From positions 8,665-15,741 of the forward strand of contig DEEW01000148.1 of the NCBI GenBank assembly GCA_002350465.1: a stretch of 7,077 bases of DNA. Reading direction: 5' to 3'. The translations under genes were made by a program, and so were the position numbers. The notes under the pieces were generated by a model. That model did no database searches. It was not told where the DNA came from and was given only the letters and a program-made list of their open reading frames with translations. The DNA is from Lachnospiraceae bacterium UBA2868 (GTDB lineage Bacteria > Bacillota_A > Clostridia > Lachnospirales > Lachnospiraceae). Shown here piece after piece: positions 1 to 4,912 of this stretch. Each line of letters opens with the position of its first letter. Within the stretch, counting starts at the first letter, position 1.

Positions 1-24
1 CTGCAATTTTGCGGCTCAACAACA

Positions 25-82
25 TTGTTGCTACTCAGCCCCTAAGTGTGCAATCGATCCGTTTGGGGCTGAGTAGCAGCAA
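25..82. repeat. Long inverted repeat (18-bp arms, 22-nt loop)
   Basis: The left arm TTGTTGCTACTCAGCCCC (25-42) is the reverse complement of GGGGCTGAGTAGCAGCAA (65-82) with one mismatch. The inner 14 bp are perfect and include a GGGG/CCCC end. As RNA this would be a very stable hairpin. No T-run follows the right arm directly (the T-run at 105-111 is 22 bases later), so it is not a standard intrinsic terminator. It may be a terminator-like end of an upstream transcript, a structured RNA or a mobile-element end; the sequence does not decide. Confidence 0.6.
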
Positions 83-110
83 AGAAGCGATATGGAATAG
101 CGACTTTTTT

Positions 111-144
111 TGAGATATTGAACAGAAATAACCTGAATATCTCA
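111..144. repeat. Inverted repeat, 9-bp perfect arms
   Basis: TGAGATATT (111-119) pairs perfectly with AATATCTCA (136-144). A second short stem, CAG (123-125) with CTG (133-135), can nest inside it. A run of seven Ts (105-111) comes before the left arm rather than after the right arm, so on neither strand is this an ordinary terminator. It could be a protein-binding palindrome or a chance AT-rich structure. Confidence 0.4.
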
Positions 145-298
145 TAATAAATTTGACAATGCTGCTGCATTAGATAGTGTGAAAACGCTTATATCGTGCG
201 TCATTAGCCTGTCGTTAGCTATATAAAATTCAGCACAATCAGGAGTGGCTAAAATTTGTAAACAAGTGTAATTTCAAGGAAAAGTGAAAGTTTAGGTA

Positions 299-327
299 TG
301 GACACAATCAAATTATGCAAGTATACT
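299..327 (+). promoter_or_regulatory. Sigma-A-type promoter of the ATPase/TOPRIM-like operon
   Basis: The -35 box TGGACA (299-304) and -10 box TATACT (322-327) each match consensus at 5 of 6 positions, with an ideal 17-bp spacer. Transcription should start near 334. This excludes ATG 332 as the translation start and gives a leader of about 45 nt before GTG 380. The heptamer TATGCAA occurs at 314-320 and again at 331-337, flanking the -10 box, and could be a repressor half-site pair. Confidence 0.7.
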
Positions 328-379
328 AACTATGCAATTAGATATAGCCAAAACAACGATTTTCAAGGAGGCTAAGTCA

Positions 380-1570
380 GTGTCTCAGTCAATTAAGATC
401 AAGGGAATAACCATTCGGAACTTCAAATCGCTTTTTGATGTAAGCTTTGAGACCGGAAATGTCAATGTGTTTATTGGGGCAAACGGTTCAGGCAAGACTT
501 CTGTGCTGGAGGCGATCGGAGTGCTTAGCGCGGCCATGACAGACAGAGTGAATAATAACAGCCTGCAAAGAAAGGGTGTCAGATTAAGCACATCTTCGCT
601 GTACAAGTCAAAGTTTGCGGATATCGTAAAAGAGTCGCCTACAGTTGAGTTCTCGTTGAAATGGGGCAAAGATTCGCACGAATATCAGTACAATACCCAC
701 CTGACCGCTCCTGTAGGGGATGACTCATGGAAGTATCATACAGAGAGCGTTAGTAGGGACGGAATAATAGTATTCGGTCGAAGCAACCGAAGTAAAAGCC
801 ATATGAACAATAAGGTCGGTTACTATTCGCTGTCCGATAGACTTGCATCTGAGGAGTACCTTGCTGCGGGCAGATATGTTGCAGATTATGGGCTATTCCA
901 ACCTGATACTCTTACATTGCGAGGTAATGTGCCGGATCCGACACAGATCACTCCGATAGGACTGAACGGAGGGCGTCTTGCTGAGGCTGCCGGGGATCTG
1001 TTCAGAACTGTGGACGATGAGCTGATGTTTGGCAGTATGTATATGGATGAAGTACTTGAATTAATGGAATGGGCTTCCGAATTTCATGTTGGAAAGCCGA
1101 AGAAATCCAATCTGAATCCAGGCGTGCCATCGACAAACCAGATAATAGAATTTCGCGACAGATTTCTGAAAGACAGTGCTCTGTTTACAGGATACGATGC
1201 CAGTGAAGGTGCTTTGTATGTCCTGTTTATGCTCTGCCTTGCCATGCATCCGTCCACGCCTATGATGTTCGGAATAGACAGTTTTGACCATGCTATGAAC
1301 CCAAGGCTTGCAAAACGGCTCACACAGGTCTTTGACAAGATTGTCATTGAGAACGGAAGAACGGTATTTATGACAACACATAATCCGCTTGTGCTGGACG
1401 GACTCGACTTGACAGATGACAGGATCCGTTTGTTTGCAACTGAAAGAGATGACCTTGGACATGTAACTGTCAACAGAATACTTGTAAGTGAAGACCTGAT
1501 CAAAACAGGGCAGCCGCTTTCACGTCTTTGGATCAATGGATATCTGGGAGGCGTTCCGGAACTGATATGA
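380..1570 (+). CDS. SMC/ABC-like AAA family ATPase, candidate defence-system ATPase subunit
   Basis: This 396-aa protein is a nucleotide-binding ATPase of the RecF/SMC-like (AAA15/AAA21, OLD-type) group. Visible parts are an N-terminal strand-turn (GITIRNFKSL), Walker A GANGSGKT at residues 33-40, a signature-like SEGALYVL at 275-282, a Walker B-like strand ending in D300 (MMFGIDSFDHAMNP), and an H-loop with H334 in TTHNP. The position normally held by the catalytic Glu after the Walker B Asp is Ser301, which is unusual. The conserved-looking tail SRLWINGYLGG ends the protein. There is no C-terminal nuclease domain; the nuclease-like part is probably the next gene. I start it at GTG 380 because AAGGAGG (365-371) lies 8 nt upstream, whereas in-frame ATG 332 has no ribosome site and sits at the predicted transcription start. 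The stop overlaps the next gene's ATG. The ATPase fold is clear; the defence role is inferred from architecture, and DNA repair or plasmid maintenance remain possible. Confidence 0.85.
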   Translation: MSQSIKIKGITIRNFKSLFDVSFETGNVNVFIGANGSGKTSVLEAIGVLSAAMTDRVNNNSLQRKGVRLSTSSLYKSKFADIVKESPTVEFSLKWGKDSHEYQYNTHLTAPVGDDSWKYHTESVSRDGIIVFGRSNRSKSHMNNKVGYYSLSDRLASEEYLAAGRYVADYGLFQPDTLTLRGNVPDPTQITPIGLNGGRLAEAAGDLFRTVDDELMFGSMYMDEVLELMEWASEFHVGKPKKSNLNPGVPSTNQIIEFRDRFLKDSALFTGYDASEGALYVLFMLCLAMHPSTPMMFGIDSFDHAMNPRLAKRLTQVFDKIVIENGRTVFMTTHNPLVLDGLDLTDDRIRLFATERDDLGHVTVNRILVSEDLIKTGQPLSRLWINGYLGGVPELI

Positions 1571-2322
1571 AGAGAGTTATAGGTATAGTCAGCGAAGGAC
1601 CGACTGATCAGATGGCTATCCGTACTGTCATCGATAGGTTGACCGGAGAAAAGAACATATACAGGTACATACAGCCCGAGCAGGATGCGAGAGGTGAATT
1701 CGGAAACGGGTGGAAAGGCGTTTACCGCTGGTGCGAAAATAACGCAGAACTTATTCCGGCACTGTTTTCACAAATAATGCCTCGCTTTGATGCGCTTATT
1801 ATCCATATGGATGGAGATGTGTCGCGAAAAGAAAAAGAGGTGCATTGTAAATGTGGCAGCACGGAATGTGATCATAAGGATAAGACTTCTCCGCTCGACT
1901 GTATACATGTCGGAAATGACCGCTGTCCGGTTCAGTTGCCTTGCAGTGATCATGAAGACTCACCTGAGAGTTACAGAGCTCATCTCACGTCGGTAATCAG
2001 GCAACTCGTTCGCTCAGATGACGAAAATGAGCAGCTGATTATTACGATTCCCTGTGATAGTACTGATGCATGGATCGTGGCGGCGTTTGATGATTTGAAG
2101 GATTCTAACGATGCAGAAATGATCATCGACCCATGGAGCAATATCATTTCGCTGAAAAAAGAATATCATGGCATAAGAGTCCCTGGACACAAAAAGAGCG
2201 CATCAGTATACCGGAGGTTCATGCCTCAATTGTCTGATAATTGGGATACAGTTGCTGAGAAATGCAAATCAGCCAGGGTTTTTACAGATTCAATTCAATT
2301 GCTTCATGACAGAACGGATTGA
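1567..2322 (+). CDS. TOPRIM-like (DUF4276-type) protein with Cys/His-rich insert, candidate defence effector
   Basis: This 251-aa soluble protein is not one I can name. It opens with a strand-loop-helix, RVIGIVSEGPTDQMAI, placing an acidic E10 and D14 as in TOPRIM domains. A second strand, ALIIHMDGDV (76-85), gives the DxD pair D82/D84. A later PCDSTDAWIVAA (162-173) resembles the P-x-x-S-x-[ED]-A-W motif of DUF4276-like proteins. TOPRIM folds bind Mg2+ through such acidic residues and act as nucleases or topoisomerase-like enzymes, so nuclease activity is plausible but unproven. Between these motifs, residues 93-129 hold ten Cys/His (H93, C94, C96, C101, H103, C112, H114, C120, C126, H129), which suggests bound zinc. 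The start ATG overlaps the ATPase stop as ATGA, implying coupled translation and a joint function; GGGAGG lies at 1546-1551, rather far upstream. The frame is open back to 1528, but the overlap start fits the conserved N-terminus better. Confidence 0.7.
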   Translation: MKRVIGIVSEGPTDQMAIRTVIDRLTGEKNIYRYIQPEQDARGEFGNGWKGVYRWCENNAELIPALFSQIMPRFDALIIHMDGDVSRKEKEVHCKCGSTECDHKDKTSPLDCIHVGNDRCPVQLPCSDHEDSPESYRAHLTSVIRQLVRSDDENEQLIITIPCDSTDAWIVAAFDDLKDSNDAEMIIDPWSNIISLKKEYHGIRVPGHKKSASVYRRFMPQLSDNWDTVAEKCKSARVFTDSIQLLHDRTD

Positions 2323-2343
2323 GGAAGATAACCAACAATGCTC

Positions 2344-2376
2344 GTCTAAATCACATAAATAATACGAGATTTAGAC
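2344..2376. repeat. 9-bp perfect inverted repeat between the two operons
   Basis: GTCTAAATC (2344-2352) and GATTTAGAC (2368-2376) are exact reverse complements around a 15-nt AT-rich loop. The repeat lies in the 77-bp gap after the TOPRIM-like gene and before the response regulator. No T-run follows, so termination would be weak. An operator is equally possible. Possible -10 boxes TATTAT (2380-2385) or TATAAC (2383-2388) follow, but I find no matching -35. Confidence 0.45.
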
Positions 2377-2399
2377 TACTATTATAACTGGGAATAATC

Positions 2400-3078
2400 A
2401 TGTATAGGGTAATCATAGTAGAAGACGATAACGGAATAGCTGAAGGAATATGCAATTGTCTTGCTGGCTGGGGGATGGAAGCCCGTAAGATAACTGACTT
2501 CCGCCGTGTCACGGAAGAAATCGAGGAATACAAGCCCCATCTGGTCATTATGGACATCACTCTCCCATACATGGGTGGCTATCACTGGTGTCAGGAGATA
2601 CGAAAGACAAGCTCGGTGCCAATCATATTCATTTCGTCTGCAACAGACAACATGAATATCATCATGGCCATGAACATGGGCGCTGATGACTATATCCCAA
2701 AGCCTTTTGACCAAAGCGTTCTGATCGCTAAGGTACAGGCGCTTCTTCGCAGGGCATACGATTTCAACCGGAATACTTTCACTCTGCAGGCGGCAGGCGC
2801 TGTGCTCAATACTGAGGATAATACGCTGCTGTACAACGGCAACAAGATAGTTCTGTCAAGAAATGAGTACATGATCTTTCTTACGCTGATGCAGAACAAG
2901 AACAAGGTCGTAAGCAGAGAAAAGCTTATGGAGGCACTCTGGGAAACAGACAGCTTTGTTGATGAAAACACGCTGACAGTTAATGTGGGCAGGCTCCGCA
3001 GAACTCTTGAAGAAGGCGGTCTCAAAGATCTTAATCAAAACAAGGTTCGGCGTAGGGTATATCCTGGAGGCCGAATAA
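2400..3078 (+). CDS. BceR-like OmpR-family response regulator, C-terminus frameshifted
   Basis: A cytoplasmic DNA-binding regulator of about 225 aa if the frame is restored. The receiver domain spans residues 1-118, with acidic pocket E8-D9-D10, phosphorylated D52, S80 and K101. An OmpR/PhoB winged helix spans about 128-225 (NTLTVNVGRLRRTLEE is its recognition region). After K215 the uninterrupted frame reads VRRRVYPGGR and runs into the kinase. One base downstream in phase, 3049-3078 encodes GVGYILEAE and a TAA stop, the normal end of this family. Removing one T or C from GTTCGG at 3045-3050 restores KVGVGYILEAE. The restored stop overlaps the kinase ATG as TAATG. Expected partners are the kinase downstream and the site before the ABC genes. 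The ribosome site is weak (GGGA at 2390-2393). The shift may be a sequencing error, a real mutation or a programmed +1 event. I am confident of the family, less so of what is made. Confidence 0.85.
3045..3050 (+). other. Apparent +1 frameshift site that fuses regulator and kinase frames
   Basis: As written, GTT CGG continues in frame through the kinase ATG, making one 547-codon frame from 2400 to 4043. Reading GGC from 3049 instead gives the family-typical regulator ending and a stop at 3076-3078. GGAGG (3066-3070) stands 7 nt before the kinase ATG at 3078, the arrangement expected for two separate genes. The fused reading replaces the final wing strand of the DNA-binding domain with an Arg-rich linker. 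I see no classic slippery heptamer with a downstream pseudoknot. Confidence 0.8.
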
Positions 3079-4043
3079 TGGGGCTGCTTAAGAGCTATCT
3101 CAGATCGCGCGCGAAAGCGATAGTAGTATACATACTAATAGCCGGAGCATTCGCGGCTGCATATCTGCTGTTCGATATGCCTGTCATAGTAGTTACATAC
3201 CCGCTGATCCTGAGTATTATGATCGGCGTAGCCGCATTAGCGATCGACTATATTGCTTATCGAAGGCGGCACATAATGCTTACCCACGAAGAAATGCCTG
3301 CTCCAGCCGATCGGCTGGAGGAGGACTATCAGCAGATCATCACTAAACTTCAGGACGAGGCGAAGCAGTCAGCAGTTCACGCGGCAGAAGAGTATAACGA
3401 TATGATCGACTACTATACTGTCTGGGCACATCAGATCAAAACTCCGATTGCAGCCATGCGGCTCAGCCTCCAGTCAGAGGATACAGAGACGGCAAGAAAA
3501 CTCACTTCAGATCTGAACCGGATCGAAGAATATGTCGAAATGGTGCTGACGTTCCTGCGACTGGATTCGGACAGCACGGACTACCTTATAAAGGAATATG
3601 ATCTTGACAGTATCATCCGCACGGCTGTCCGGAAGTTTTCAAGGGAATTCATTCTGAAGAAGCTGACGCTGGATTATAAACCGGTGAACTATACTGTGCT
3701 CACCGATGAAAAATGGCTGACATTCGTCATAGAGCAGATCATTTCCAACGCAGTAAAGTACACCACAGAAGGCAGCGTGCGCATCTATATGAATGAGCCG
3801 GGGATTCTATGCATAGAAGATACCGGCATAGGTATAAGTGCTGAAGACCTTCCGCGCATATTTGAAAACGGTTACACAGGATTCAACGGACGAGAAGATA
3901 AAAGGGCAAGTGGAATAGGTCTGTATCTCTGCAAACGGATAACAGAGAATCTTGGACATACAATAAGCGCTGAGTCGCAGCCGGGCAGGGGCACAACGAT
4001 AATACTTGATTTCAGAACCACAAGACTCGTGACAGAAGATTGA
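3078..4043 (+). CDS. BceS-like intramembrane-sensing histidine kinase
   Basis: A 321-aa membrane kinase that phosphorylates the adjoining regulator. Two membrane helices lie at about residues 13-32 and 36-60 with only a few residues between them, so there is no extracellular sensor domain. In known Bce systems the kinase instead reads the activity of the BceAB transporter. A coiled region (about 80-112) leads to the H-box WAHQIKTPIAAMRL with phosphoaccepting H118. The ATP-binding domain shows an N-box (EQIISNAVKYT, N224), a G1 box with D248-T-G-I-G and a G2 box ASGIGLYL (278-285). Length is normal for the family. The start is ATG 3078, with GGAGG 7 nt upstream, although the frame is open upstream into the regulator because of the apparent frameshift. 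Confidence 0.9.
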   Translation: MGLLKSYLRSRAKAIVVYILIAGAFAAAYLLFDMPVIVVTYPLILSIMIGVAALAIDYIAYRRRHIMLTHEEMPAPADRLEEDYQQIITKLQDEAKQSAVHAAEEYNDMIDYYTVWAHQIKTPIAAMRLSLQSEDTETARKLTSDLNRIEEYVEMVLTFLRLDSDSTDYLIKEYDLDSIIRTAVRKFSREFILKKLTLDYKPVNYTVLTDEKWLTFVIEQIISNAVKYTTEGSVRIYMNEPGILCIEDTGIGISAEDLPRIFENGYTGFNGREDKRASGIGLYLCKRITENLGHTISAESQPGRGTTIILDFRTTRLVTED

Positions 4044-4052
4044 TCATAAATG

Positions 4053-4078
4053 TGACATATATGTAAGAAATACGTAAG
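4053..4078 (+). promoter_or_regulatory. Predicted BceR-type operator upstream of the ABC transporter genes
   Basis: TGACA-TATA-TGTAA (4053-4066) fits the TNACA-N4-TGTAA site described for BceR-like regulators, and its core ACATATATGT is a perfect palindrome. A further half-site, ACGTAAG (4072-4078), repeats ATGTAAG (4061-4067) at 11 bp, one helical turn away, so a second regulator molecule could bind on the same face. A weak promoter with -10 TATATT (4103-4108) or TATTAT (4105-4110) and no good -35 fits an activator-dependent start. Confidence 0.7.
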
Positions 4079-4103
4079 CAGATCCGATGGAACGGCTCTG
4101 CTT
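4076..4103. terminator. Terminator-like hairpin between the kinase and ABC ATPase genes
   Basis: AAGCAGA (4076-4082) pairs with TCTGCTT (4097-4103). After one T-C mismatch, CCG (4084-4086) pairs with CGG (4093-4095) around the loop ATGGAA. The following bases are T-rich but interrupted by A (TATATTATTAT), so termination is likely partial. Its right arm abuts the candidate -10 of the transporter promoter, so transcripts from that promoter would not contain the hairpin. It could limit read-through from the regulatory genes. Confidence 0.4.
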
Positions 4104-4150
4104 ATATTATTATCATCAGACTGTAATCAGGCAACAAGGAGGTTACAGTA

Positions 4151-4912
4151 ATGAGTTTACTTGAAGCAAGAGGAATAAAGAAAACATACAGGACTCGTTT
4201 CGGCGGAGCATCCGTTGAAGCGCTGAAGAACGTCAATTTCACAGTTGAAAAGGGCGAATATGTCGCTATCATGGGAGAATCCGGCAGCGGCAAGACCACC
4301 CTGCTGAACATAATCGCGGCTCTGGACAAGCCGACAGAAGGAACGGTCATACTTGACGGCATGAAGCTGAGCGAAGTCAGGGACTCGGATCTTGCAAAAT
4401 TCCGCAGAGACAATCTGGGGTATGTGTTTCAGGACTTCAATCTGCTGGATACATTCTCTCTCGAAGACAATATCTATCTTCCACTGGTTCTGGCCGGAAT
4501 GAAGCCGGAAGATATGAAGAAGAGGCTGGATGACCTTGCATCACCGCTTGGTATCGAAACCCTTCTCAAGAAATATCCTTACGAGGTATCCGGCGGTCAG
4601 AAACAGAGAGCGGCGGTTGCGAGAGCACTGATCACAGATCCGAGAATAGTTCTGGCGGATGAGCCTACGGGCGCACTTGATTCAAAGTCATCGGACGAGC
4701 TGCTTGATCTTTTCGCTAAGGTGAATCAGATGGGACATACCATCCTGATGGTAACTCATTCCACAAAGGCTGCGAGCAGGGCTTCCAGGGTTATGTTTAT
4801 ACGCGATGGAGTAGTGTTCCACCAGATATATAAAGGCGATGCCACTGATCAGCAGATGTATCAGAAGATTAGCAATACACTGACGCTTCTCGCACAGGGA
4901 GGTGACAGATAA
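4151..4912 (+). CDS. BceA-like ABC transporter ATP-binding protein (antimicrobial peptide resistance)
   Basis: This 253-aa cytoplasmic ATPase powers the permease encoded next. It belongs to the MacB/LolD/BceA branch of ABC ATPases. Walker A GESGSGKT is at residues 42-49, the Q-loop at Q94 (YVFQDFNLLD), signature VSGGQKQR at 146-153, Walker B IVLADE at 166-171 with catalytic E171, D-loop GALD and switch H203. All key residues are present and the length is typical. The start is supported by AAGGAGG (4136-4142) 8 nt before ATG. The predicted regulator site lies about 85-100 bp upstream, suggesting peptide-induced expression. The stop overlaps the permease start as TAATG. The peptide handled cannot be read from the sequence; bacitracin-like or lantibiotic-type peptides are the known substrates of relatives. 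Confidence 0.93.
   Translation: MSLLEARGIKKTYRTRFGGASVEALKNVNFTVEKGEYVAIMGESGSGKTTLLNIIAALDKPTEGTVILDGMKLSEVRDSDLAKFRRDNLGYVFQDFNLLDTFSLEDNIYLPLVLAGMKPEDMKKRLDDLASPLGIETLLKKYPYEVSGGQKQRAAVARALITDPRIVLADEPTGALDSKSSDELLDLFAKVNQMGHTILMVTHSTKAASRASRVMFIRDGVVFHQIYKGDATDQQMYQKISNTLTLLAQGGDR

Larger units (their letters stand above)
1..298. other. Non-coding AT-rich leader, 5' boundary of the ATPase/TOPRIM-like operon
   Basis: I see no convincing gene, tRNA or CRISPR repeat in this stretch. It contains two inverted repeats (listed separately) and a T-run at 105-111. It also has a near-perfect direct repeat, GTCATTAGC (200-208) and GTCGTTAGC (211-219), with 8 of 9 bases identical and an 11-bp period. 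A TTGACA at 153-158 has no good -10 partner. Whatever gene lies upstream ends before the window. The region could be a leader or an intergenic junction of an inserted defence cassette, but no element boundary is proven. Confidence 0.5.

Noticed and set aside
118..148. Promoter TTGAAC with CATAAT
   Set aside because: The spacer is 19 bp and the -35 match is only 4 of 6, and the same bases form the palindrome at 111-144.
153..181. Promoter with consensus -35 TTGACA
   Set aside because: At 16-18 bp spacing the -10 candidates (TAGTGT, AGTGTG) are poor; the promoter at 299-327 explains the operon better.
244..270. Tiny frame starting GTG after AGGA in the leader
   Set aside because: Only eight codons and the ribosome-site bases abut the start; likely chance.
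1..379. CRISPR array, tRNA or retron-type RNA in the leader
   Set aside because: No regularly spaced repeats, no cloverleaf or T-loop motif, and no reverse transcriptase gene anywhere in the window.
2351..2364. Possible Bce-type operator before the response regulator
   Set aside because: TCACA fits the left half but the right half TAATA matches TGTAA at only two of five bases.
2400..4043. A novel single-chain response-regulator/histidine-kinase hybrid
   Set aside because: The intact regulator ending and stop in the +1 frame and the kinase's own ribosome site and ATG show two ancestral genes; the fusion follows from one base.
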